A stretch of 64,000 nucleotides of DNA from Balanoglossus misakiensis (lineage: Eukaryota > Hemichordata). Below the pieces are notes generated by a model. It ran no database searches. It was not told the DNA's origin and was given only the letters and a program-made list of their open reading frames with translations. A program made the translations under genes and the position numbers. Numbering within the stretch: position 1 is the stretch's first letter; each line of letters opens with the position of its first letter. This document shows positions 38,508-49,799 of the stretch, in pieces. The stretch covers positions 6,510,001-6,574,000 of the forward strand of contig CM082590.2 of the NCBI GenBank assembly GCA_040954595.2. Reading direction: 5' to 3'.

Positions 38508-39934
38508 AGCTGCGAGCAGCATTGTCGGGCCCAAGCGCTGATCTTGAATTATATATGCACAGTATGAATGAGAAGAAACAGAATTTTCTATCGGATGTAT
38601 TATCTCATGACATAACAAGGATGTGTGTATTTTTGCTGCTGAAATAGGGTGAAGTAGGTCAAAGGTCACCTAAGGTCACCCAACATTTGGGCAATTTTTT
38701 TTTACCCATACTGGTCCATGTCCAACAAAAACCAAAACTCCAGCTCTTTTGGTTCGGATGTAATTAGGTATGTGCATATTTAATGAGGTCAGCAGGTGTC
38801 ACAGGTGACCCAAACATGTGGCTTTACATTCTGGTCCCATCCTACAAATTGCCATGGCTGTATCTGCTCTGGATGCTGAGATATGCGAAAGTAGGTCAAA
38901 GGTCACCAGAGGTCACCAAACATTTGGGCAAAAAAATTTGATCCCATACTGGTCCATGTCCAACAAAAACCAAACCTCTAGCTCTATTGGTTCGCCTGTA
39001 ATTAGATATGCACATAATTAATGAGGTCAGCAGAGGTCAAAGGGGTCATGAAAAGTAGCAAAATGTTTTGATCACACACTAATCCACATGCATCAAAAAC
39101 CAAAAGTCTAGCCCTATAGGTTAGCCTGGAATTAGATATGCAGAAATAATAACGCGTGATAAGTAGGTCAAAGGTCATGTGAAAAATCGCCAAATATTTG
39201 TAACATATTTTAGTCATATGATGATTGATATCCATGAAAAGAATTTGTATGCTGTCAATTTTTAGACTAGGAAAAGGAATTTCAATTTTTCACTGCTTTT
39301 TACAAAATCCAATATGGCCGCCATAATCTTCGACCAATCACAATGCTCTTTGCAAACTTGATAGACATCAGTGTTGTGACCATAATCCCCGAATCTTGCG
39401 ACTCAGTTATCGCTCCTTCTGGAGAAGAAGATTTTTGCACTTTTACTATGGTTTTTCGAAAATCCAATATGGCCGCCATAATCTTCGACCAATCACAATG
39501 CTTCTTATCAATCTTGATAGACATCAGTTAGGTGACCACATACCCCAAACCGCATCATTCGGTTATCACCGGTTCTGGAGAAGAAGATTTTTGAAATTTA
39601 AGCCAGATTTCAGAAAAAAAATTGTAGCAAAAAAGCTGCAACATTGACAGCAAAATATCCAATTACAAAAATGATGGGTAGAAGGTAGACTACCTGCACA
39701 CCAAATTTGAAGTCGATCTGACTTGTAGTTTCTGAGATCTGAGATTTGCATTTTTTCAGAAAATCCAATATGGCCGCCATGTCACGTGACTAATTAAAAA
39801 TTCAAGAGTTCAATGCACGACTACCCATTGACCTTGACCACTGTATCAAGTTTGAGAAGTGTACCTGCAGCGGTGTCTGAGATCTAGAGCGACAAAGAAA
39901 TGACACAAGAATAAAGAAAGAAAGAAAGACAGAA
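38504..39934 (+). mobile_element. Element 6, 3' truncated in a GAAA tract
   Basis: Begins TTAAAGCTGCGAGCAGCATT and is nearly identical to element 9 (43230-44660). The terminal palindrome is missing: a GAAAGAAAGACAGAA tract is followed at once by the next element. Confidence 0.85.
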
Positions 39935-41618
39935 TTAAAGCTGCAAGCAGCATTGTCCGGGCCCAAGCTCTATTATCTGATCTGATTATTAGATATGCAC
40001 ATAATTAATGAGTAGAAACATAATGCAGTGTTTTATCCCATGAAATATCAAGGTTATATCTATGTTTGGTGCTGATATAGTGTTAAGTAGGTCAAAGGTC
40101 ACCCAGGGGTCACCCACAATTTGGGCGGAATATTTTGACCCATAGTGGTCAATGTCCAACAAAAACCAGACCTCTAGCCCTTTTGGTTAACCCGGAATTA
40201 GGTATGCACATAAATAATGCGTAAAGCAGGTGTCACAGGTGACCCCACAACTTTGGCTTTTCATTATGGCCCCATACCTCCAAACGCCAAGGTTGTACCT
40301 GCTTTGGATGCTGAGATATGCAAAAGTAGGTCAAAGGTCATCTGAGGTCACCCAAAATTTGGGTAGAAAATTTTGACCCGTAGTGGTCCATGTATAACAA
40401 AAACAAAACCTCTAGGTCTATTGGTTCATCTGTAATTAGGTATGTGCATATTTAATGAGTAAAGCAGGTGTCACAGGTGACCCAAAACTTTGGCTTTTCA
40501 TTATGGCCCCATACCTCCAAACGCCAAGGCTGTATCTGGTGTGGATGTCGAGATATGCAAAAGTAGGTCAAAGGTCACCCGAGGTCACCCAACATTTGGG
40601 CAAAATATTTTGACCCCATACTGGTCCATGTATAACAAAAACAAAACCTCTAGGTCTATTGGTTCATCTGTAATTAGGTATATGCATATTTAATGAGGTC
40701 AGCAGAGGTCAAAGGGGTCATGAAAAGTAGCAAAAATTTTTGATCACATACAAAACCACATACATCAAAAACCAAACTTATAGCCCTATTGGTTAGCCTG
40801 GAATTAGATATGCAGAAAAATGATGCGTCAAAAGTAGGTCAAAGGTCATTGCCAAAATTACCAAAATATTTATAGCTTATTCTTGTCATATGATGATTCA
40901 TATCCATAAAAAGAATTTCTGTGCTATCAATTTTTAGGCTAGAAACAGAATTTTTACTTTTTAATCGTTGTTCACAAAATCCAATATGGCCGCCAAAATC
41001 TTCGACCAATCACAATGATCTTCGCAAACTTGATAGACATCTGTTTAATGACCACACACACCAAATCTTGTGACTCGGTTATCGCCGGTTCTTGAGAAGA
41101 AGATTTTTGAAATTTTACTAGGGTTTTTCGAAAATCCAATATGGCCGCCATAATCTTCCACCAATCACAATGATCTTCGCAAACTTGATAGACCTCAGTT
41201 TGGTGACCACATACCCCAAACCGCGTGACTCGGTTATCGCCGGTTCTGGAGAAGAAGATTTTTGAAATTTTGACCAGATTTCAGAAAAACAACTGTAGCA
41301 AAAAAACTGCAACATTGACAGCAAAATATCCAATTACAAAAATGATGGGTAGAAGGTAGACTACCTGCACACCAAGTTTGAAGTCGATCTGACTTGTAGT
41401 TTCTGAGATCTGAGATTTGCATTTTTTCAGAAAATCTAATATGGCCGCCAGGTCACGTGACTAATTAAAAATTCAAGGGTTCAATGCACATCTACTCATT
41501 GACCTTGACCACTGTAGCAAGTTTGAGAAGTGTACCTGCAGTGGTGTCTGAGATCTAGAGCGACAAAGAATTGACACAAGAATAAAGAAAGAAGAAAGAA
41601 GAAAGAAGGAAAGACAGA
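39935..41618 (+). mobile_element. Element 7, 3' truncated in a GAAA tract
   Basis: The 5' part is nearly identical to elements 8 and 10. It carries a duplicated internal block (DR1 plus AGGTGTCACAGGTGAC). The 3' palindrome is missing; it stops at GGAAAGACAGA. Confidence 0.85.
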
Positions 41619-43230
41619 TTAAAGCTGCAAGCAGCATTGTCCGGGCCCAAGCTCTATTATCTGATCTGATTATTAGATATGCACATAATTAATGAGTAGA
41701 AACATAATGCAGTGTTTTATCCCATGAAATATCAAGGTTATATCTATGTTTGGTGCTGATATAGTGTTAAGTAGGTCAAAGGTCACCCAGGGGTCACCCA
41801 CAATTTGGGCAGAATATTTTGACCCATAGTGGTCAATGTCCAACAAAAACCAGACCTCTAGCCCTTTTGGTTAACCCGGAATTAGGTATGCACATAAATA
41901 ATGCGTAAAGCAGGTGTCACAGGTGACCCCACAACTTTGGCTTTTCATTATGGCCCCATACCTCCAAACGCCAAGGTTGTACCTGCTGTGGATGTCGAGA
42001 TATGCAAAAGTAGGTCAAAGGTCACCCGAGGTCATCCAACATTTGGGCAAAATATTTTGACCCCATACTGATCCATGTCCAGAAAAAAACAAACCTCTAG
42101 GTCATTTGGTTCATCTGTAATTAGGTATGCGCATATTTAATGAGGTCAGCAGAGGTCAAAGGGGTCATGAAAAGTAGCAAAAATTTTTGATCACATACAA
42201 AACCACATACATCAAAAACCAAACTTATAGCCCTATTGGTTAGCCTGGAATTAGATATGCAGAAAAATGATGCGTCAAAAGTAGGTCAAAGGTCATTGCC
42301 AAAATTACCAAAATATTTATAGCTTATTCTTGTCATATGATGATTCATATCCATAAAAAGAATTTCTGTGCTATCAATTTTTAGGCTAGAAACAGAATTT
42401 TTACTTTTTAATCGTTGTTCACAAAATCCAATATGGCCGCCAAAATCTTCGACCAATCACAATGATCTTCGCAAACTTGATAGACATCTGTTTAATGACC
42501 ACACACACCAAATCTTGTGACTCGGTTATCGCCGGTTCTTGAGAAGAAGATTTTTGAAATTTTACTAGGGTTTTTCGAAAATCCAATATGGCCGCCATAA
42601 TCTTCGACCAATCACAATGATCTTCGCAAACTTGATAGACCTCAGTTTGGTGACCACATACCCCAAACCGCGTGACTCGGTTATCGCCGGTTCTGGAGAA
42701 GAAGATTTTTGAAATTTTGACCAGATTTCAGAAAAACAACTGTAGCAAAAAAACTGCAACATTGACAGCAAAATATCCAATTACAAAAATGATGGGTAGA
42801 AGGTAGACTACCTGCACACCAAGTTTGAAGTCGATCTGACTTGTAGTTTCTGAGATCTGAGATTTGCATTTTTTCAGAAAATCTAATATGGCCGCCAGGT
42901 CACGTGACTAATTAAAAATTCAAGGGTTCAATGCACATCTACTCATTGACCTTGACCACTGTAGCAAGTTTGAGAAGTGTACCTGCAGTGGTGTCTGAGA
43001 TCTAGAGCGACAAAGAATTGACACAAGAATAAAGAAAGAAGAAGAAAGAAGAAAGAAGGAAAGACAGAAAAACCCCAACGAAACCAATAGGGCCCAAGCG
43101 CTGGTATGCGCTTGGGCCCTAAAAAACCCCAACGAAACCAATAGGGCCCAAGCGCTGGTATGCGCTTGGGCCCTAAAAACCCCAACGAAACCAATAGGGC
43201 CCAAGCGCTGGTATGCGCTTGGGCCCTAAT
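41619..43230 (+). mobile_element. Element 8 with three tandem 3' palindromes
   Basis: The body matches element 7. The end carries three successive copies of the AACCCCAACGAAACC-plus-palindrome block, with GGGCCC starting at about 43090, 43144 and 43197 (period 53-54 bp). The last runs into TAATTAA and the next element. Confidence 0.88.
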
Positions 43231-44660
43231 TAAAGCTGCGAGCAGCATTGTCGGGCCCAAGCGCTGATCTTGAATTATATATGCACAGTATGAATGAGAA
43301 GAAACAGAATTTTCTATCGGATGTATTATCTCATGACATAACAAGGATGTGTGTATTTTTGCTGCTGAAATAGGGTGAAGTAGGTCAAAGGTCACCTAAG
43401 GTCACCCAACATTTGGGCAATTTTTTTTTACCCATACTGGTCCATGTCCAACAAAAACCAAAACTCTAGCTCTTTTGGTTCGGATGTAATCAGGTATGTG
43501 CATATTTAATGAGGTCAGCAGGTGTCACAGGTGACCCAAAAATGTGGCTTTACATTCTGGTCCCATCCTACAAAATGCCATGGCTGTATCTGCTCTAGAT
43601 GCTGAGATATGCGAAAGTAGGTCAAAGGTCACCAGAGGTCACCCAACATTTGGGCAAAAAATTTTGATCCCATACTGGTCCATGTCCAACAAAAACCAAA
43701 CCTCTAGCTGTATTGGTTCGCCTGTAATTAGCTATGTACATAATTAATGAGGTCAGCAGAGGTCAAAGGGGTCATGAAAAGTAGCAAAATATTTTGATCA
43801 CACACTAATCCACATGCATCAAAAACCAAAAGTCTAGCCCTATAGGTTAGCCTGGAATTAGATATGCAGAAATAATAACGCGTGATAAGTAGGTCAAAGG
43901 TCATGTGAAAAATCGCCAAAAATTTGTAACATATTTTAGTCATATGATGATTGATATCCATGAAAAGAATTTGTATGCTGTCAATTTTTAGACTAGGAAA
44001 AGGAATTTCAATTTTTCACTGCTTTTTACAAAATCCAATATGGCCGCCATAATCTTCAACCAATCACAATGCTCTTTGCAAACTTGATAGACATCAGTGT
44101 TGTGACCATACTCCCCGAATCTTGCGACTCAGTTATCGCCCTTTCTGGAGAAGAAGATTTTTGCAGTTTTACTATGGTTTTTCGAAAATCCAATATGGCC
44201 GCCATAATCTTCGACCAATCACAATGCTTCTTATCAAACTTGATAGACATCAGTTAGGTGACCACATACCCCAAACCGCGTCACTCGGTTATCACCGGTT
44301 CTGGAGAAGAAGATTTTTGAAATTTAAGCCAGATTTCAGAAAAAAAATTGTAGCAAAAAAACTGCAACATTTACAGCAAAATATCCAATTACAAAAATGA
44401 TGGGTAAAAGGTAGACTACCTGCACACCAAATTTGAAGTCGATCTGACTTGTAGTTTCTGAGATCTGAGATTTGCATTTTTTCAGAAAATCCAATATGGC
44501 CGCCATGTCACGTGACTAATTAAAAATTCAAGAGTTCAATGCATGACTACCCATTGACCTTGACCACTGTAGCAAGTTTGAGAAGTGTACCTGCAGCGGT
44601 GTTTGAGATCTAGAGCGACAAAGAAATGACACAAGAATAAAGAAAGAAAGAAAGAAAGAA
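43230..44660 (+). mobile_element. Element 9, duplicate of element 6
   Basis: Begins TTAAAGCTGCGAGCAGCATT and matches 38504-39934 nearly base for base, including the missing 3' palindrome and a GAAA tract ending. Confidence 0.87.
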
Positions 44661-46560
44661 TTAAAGCTGCAAGCAGCATTGTCCGGGCCCAAGCTCTATT
44701 ATCTGATCTGATTATTAGATATGCACATAATTAATGAGTAGAAACATAATGCAGTGTTTTATCCCATGAAATATCAAGGTTATATCTATGTTTGGTGCTG
44801 ATATAGTGTTAAGTAGGTCAAAGGTCACCCAGGGGTCACCCACAATTTGGGCAGAATATTTTGACCCATAGTGGTCAATGTCCAACAAAAACCAGACCTC
44901 TAGCCCTTTTGGTTAACCCGGAATTAGGTATGCACATAAATAATGCATAAAGCAGGTGTCACAGGTGACCCCACAACTTTGGCTTTTCATTATGGCCCCA
45001 TACCTCCAAACGCCAAGGTTGTACCTGCTTTGGATGCTGAGATATGCAAAAGTAGGTCAAAGGTCATCTGAGGTCACCCAAAATTTGGGTAGAAAATTTT
45101 GACCCATAGTGGTCCATGTATAACAAAAACAAAACCTCTAGGTCTATTGGTTCATCTGTAATTAGGTATGTGCATATTTAATGAGGTCAGCAGAGGTCAA
45201 AGGGGTCATGAAAAGTAGCAAAATTTGTTGATCACATACAAATCCACATACATCAAAAACCAAACTTATAGCCCTATTGGTTAGCCAGGAATTAGATATG
45301 CAGAAAAATGATGCGTCAAAAGTAGGTCAAAGGTCATTGCCAAAATTACCAAAATATTTACAGCTTATTCTTGGCATATGATGATTCATATCCATAAAAA
45401 GAATTTCTGTGCTATCAATTTTTAGGCTAGAAAGGGAATTTTTACTTTTTAATTGTTTTTCACAAAATCCAATATGGCCGCCATAATCTTCGACCAATCA
45501 CATTCTCCTTCGCAAATTTGATAGACATCTGTTTAATGACCACACACACCAAATCTTGTGACTCAGTTATCGCCGGTTCTTGAGAAGAAGATTTTTGAAA
45601 TTTTACTAGGGTTTTTCGAAAATCCAATATGGCCGCCATAATCTTCGACCAATCACAATGATCTTCGCAAACTTGATAGACCTCAGTTTGGTGACCACAT
45701 ACCCCAAACCGCGTGACTCGGTTATTGCCGGTTCTGGAGAAGAAGATTTTTGAAATTTTGATCAGATTTCAGAAAAACAACTGTAGCAAAAAAACTGCAA
45801 CATTGAAAGCAAAATATCCTATTTCAAAAATGATGGGCAGAAGGTAAACTACCAGCACACCAAATCTGAAGTAAATCTGACTTGTAGTTTCTGAGATCTG
45901 AGATTTGCATTTTTTCAGAAAAAACAATATGGCCGCCATGTCACGGTCAAAGGTCATTGCCAAAATTACCAAAATATTTGGGGTAGGTCCTGGCAGGGGT
46001 GATACCAATGTGCACAAAAATCAGAACTCTGGTACATTTAGAACAGGTAGAATGAGCTATATATGCATCCCTATAGGTTAGCCTGGAAATAGATATGCAG
46101 AAATAATAATGTGTGAAAAGTAGGTCAAAGGTCAGGTGAAAAATCGCCAAAAATTTGTAACATATTTTAGTCATATGACGATTGATATCCATAAAAAGAA
46201 TTTGCATGCTATCAATGTTTAGACTAGAAAAAGGAATTTCAATTTTTCACTGCTTTTTACAAAATCCAATATGGCCGCCATATTTTTCGACCAATCACAA
46301 TGCTCTTTGCAAACCTGATAGACATCAGTGTAATGACCATACTCCCCGAATCTTGCGACTCAGTTATCGCCAGTTCTGGAGAAGATTGTTGGAGTTTTAC
46401 TATGGTTTTTCGAAAATCCAATATGGCCGCCATAATCTTCGACCAATCACATGTTCTTGGCAAACTTAGTAAAAATTGTGGCAAAAAAACTGGAACATGG
46501 ACATCATAATGTCCAATTACAAAAATGATGGGCAGAAGGTAGACTACAAAACATTATGAT
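44661..46560 (+). mobile_element. Element 10, rearranged 3' half
   Basis: The 5' 1.25 kb is that of elements 7 and 8. At about 45945 the sequence jumps (ATGTCACGGTCAAAGGTCAT) into a second internal fragment of the same family, which fades out near 46560 without a terminal palindrome. Confidence 0.75.
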
Positions 46561-48649
46561 TACACACTAATCCACATGCATCATTACACATGCAGTAGTT
46601 GAGGGCGAAATACAAAGTTAGAATGGACACATTATGTGATTGGTTAATTAGTCACAAGTGATGTGTGGATTGGTTGTAAATAGTTGAAAATTTTCATCTG
46701 AATCAATGAAAGTTTTGACAGAGGTATTTGTTTGGCTATAAACATATCTTTATTTAAGTGAACAGATCTGTATATTACATTCGTTAACTGTGAAGAGGAT
46801 GTAGTATAGATATACCAATATATTGAGCTGTATAAACAGAGTGTTAACCCAACACGTCTATGGGGTATGAATCTGAAAGCAACTTCATCCTACGCACTTG
46901 AATCCGAAAACGAATCTGACTCCAGCAGAGGCGTTGACCTGAATCCGGTGAGTAACACGTATACAATTACATGCAGTTTTTAAATGTGGTACGAATGAGA
47001 GAATCGGTTGTTTGAACGTATTATACTTGGTGATGTTGGTTATGAAGTTGTTGTTTAACCAATGGTAGTGTGATTTTGTCTGTTTGTGAGACGATGGCAG
47101 TTTTGTAAGATGTTTTGTATTTTCGTCTCGAGCGAATTCCAATATGGCGGCTATCGTAACGTGTCGAGATTGCTTACTGTATGTAAAGAATCCATGGTAC
47201 CGTAAGCATGCATGTTTTGGCAAATGTTATATATGTTGAGATGGTGGAGTTTGCTGGATTAAATAGAACAATTAGAGGCTGGGTAAATCAGAGTTTCTAG
47301 TGCGTTCCATTCAAGTTGAAATTACGAGATAAGCTTCTTTTTCAGTCAATGTACAAATGATTATTTAGACTGGAAAGGGTTTAGGCAAGCGAATCTCGTG
47401 ACCGGAAGTGTTGAATTCGGGCGATCGGTGTGCCATGCGTATGTTACGTACAAGCGTTGGTAAAGTATTATTTCTGGGATGTGTATTTGTAAAAAATAAA
47501 TAAACTGTGTGATATTTATGGATTGGCTTTTCCAAATACGTAAATACTGCATTTATTTCTGTGAATATTGTATGTTTATGTGATCAAAAGCCCAGGGGTT
47601 ATCATTGTAATTTTTATCAGTTAAATCGATTTGTTTTTTGATAATTGAAAGGAATTTTGCTTCAAATATTGAACAATCTGTGTGAGTACAAAACAGAAAC
47701 ATTGCTGGATTATTTGACGTTTTAGTTGTTTGTAAAAAAGTGGGGACAAGCGGAGAATTGGCCAAATATTTTTGGTGACCACTGTCTTTAGTGTGTATGC
47801 TTTCTGGTGGTGACAGGTGTGCCAAAACATAGACAATGGAATCTGGCAGGAGCATGAAAAGAACAGTTGACTTGTAAACATATTTTGATGCCATGAAACT
47901 ATGTTGTGGGCAAGACAAGTTATGTTATCAATCTGTGGTAACCTGTATGTGCCATTTGTATGGAAACTGTGATCAAGATATGAATTTCTGAATATCACAA
48001 GCTTGGCAGTGAATTCATTGTTAATTGTTATCCTGTTTGTAGGCAATTGTATATTTTCATGTACTAGTTTAAATATACATTTATAGTTAATTAGTTATTA
48101 ATTATTATTTATTATTTTCTTGACAGATTTTGGCTACCAAAGAGTTTTCAAGGTGAGTGTTGGTGCACAACAGTGCATATTATCATAGATTAACACTCAG
48201 GTGTGCATTGTGTCAAATGTGAATTAGCCTTTTAAATCATTTGCGGAGAAATTGCTTAGTTCTACTATCAGTCACACTGTGGTTTAATATCAGATAGGAT
48301 GATTGTCCACTTCCATGCACCGTCTGTTAACATGTAAAAGCACTAGCCCATTTCTTTGAATTTGTTATTCAGGGGTGATGGAACAAAAACATATTGTAAT
48401 AGTTCATAGAAATGGTGTTTATTGAATACATCAGAAAGGAAGGGACTTGTATGTGCAGAACAATCATTGTGCTATGTGGTGTTAAGACCATTGGATAGTG
48501 CCGTTTCTTACAACAGTGGCTTCAATAAAACATTGGTATGATGTATGTTTCTTGATATCCCTGCCTTGTTATTGAACTTGTATATTAAATTGTTAAGTGT
48601 AAATCAGGTCTATAACAATCGTTTGTGATTCGTATGAGTGCATAATGAA
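46561..48649. other. Non-coding sequence, probable 5' part of the Helentron
   Basis: No repeat of the upstream train and no supportable gene. CAATATGGCGGC (YY1-like) lies at about 47150. The left end of the Helentron is somewhere in this stretch or just before it, but I cannot place it without other copies. Confidence 0.45.
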
Positions 48650-49470
48650 AATGAGAAAATGTCGGGTCATTCAGGGTCAGGTCTGAAGCCTTATTTGGTT
48701 GTACATGGTGGATGTTGGGGTGTCCGTGTATTTGTTTATGTGTGTGCAAATTCATACATGTATGCCTATCGTACTTGGACTTGATATTGCTAGTTGGTGG
48801 AAATGGTTTTGAAGTGAAATTTTATTCAGATTTGGCTGAGTACATTGCAACGTAAATGGGAAAATGTCGGGTCATTCAGGGTCAGGTCTGAAGCCTTATT
48901 TGGTTGCACACAGTGGATGTTGGGGTGTCCGTGTATTTGTTTATGTGTGTGCAAATTCATACATGTATGCCTATCGTACTTGGACTTGATATTGCTAACT
49001 GGTAGAAATGGTTTTGAAGTGAAATTTTATTCACATTTGTCTGAGTACATTGCAACGTAAATGGGAAAATGTCGGGTCATTCAGGGTCAGGTCTGAAGCC
49101 TTATTTGGTTGTACACGGTGGATGTTTTGGTGTCCGTGTATTTGTTTATGTGTGTGCAAATTCATACATGTATGCCTATCGTACTTGGACTTGATATTGC
49201 TAGCTGGTGGAAATGGTTTTGAAGTGAAATTTTATTCAGATTTGGCTGAGTACATTGCAACGTAAATGGGAAAATGTCGGGTCATTCAGGGTCAGGTCTG
49301 AAGCCTTATTTGGTTGTACATGGTGGATGTTGGGGTGTCCGTGTATTTGTTTATGTCTGTGCAAATTCATACATGTATGCCTATCGTACTTGGACTTGAT
49401 ATTGCTAAATAGTGGAAATGATTTTTAAAGAAAATTTCACTCAGATCTGAGATTTGTCTGAGCACATTCT
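48650..49470 (+). repeat. 205-bp tandem repeats upstream of the Helentron ORF, four copies
   Basis: A 205-bp unit beginning AAATGGGAAAATGTCGGGTC recurs at about 48650, 48855, 49060 and 49265. The first three copies are very close and the last decays after about 140 bp. It lies 330 bp before the ORF and is likely subterminal or leader DNA of the transposon. Confidence 0.9.
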
Positions 49471-49799
49471 AATGTGAATGCCAGAATGTTAAGTCATACA
49501 GGGGTTAGGATTTAAGCCTTATCCTGTGTTCCAGCAGAAAAAAAGTGTGTCTGTGATACTTTGTGTGTATATGTGTCTATTTGTATACAGGCATGGGGAT
49601 ATGTGTGTATTATGTGTTGCTGTTGAATTACAACCTTGTTCGGACTTAGTTTCTATAAATCACTTCTGTCTGTTAAAAGTTCCACTGCTTTTTACTGGTT
49701 ATAATCACTAGTGATGTGATTTGATGAGAAGATTATCCGAAGTCTGGTGGTGAAAGGATAGTAAAAACCTAACTAGACAGTATATTTGCTTTGTTCCAG

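Noticed and set aside
31362-46560. Many 60-150 codon frames, some with Ala/Leu/Trp-rich hydrophobic stretches
   Set aside because: They sit in repeated non-autonomous elements, shift frame between copies and lack any recognisable domain or splice context.
47361-48046. Two overlapping minus-strand frames of 121 and 141 codons upstream of the Helentron
   Set aside because: AT-rich, low-complexity translation with no domain, no splice logic and no homologue in the window; likely chance.
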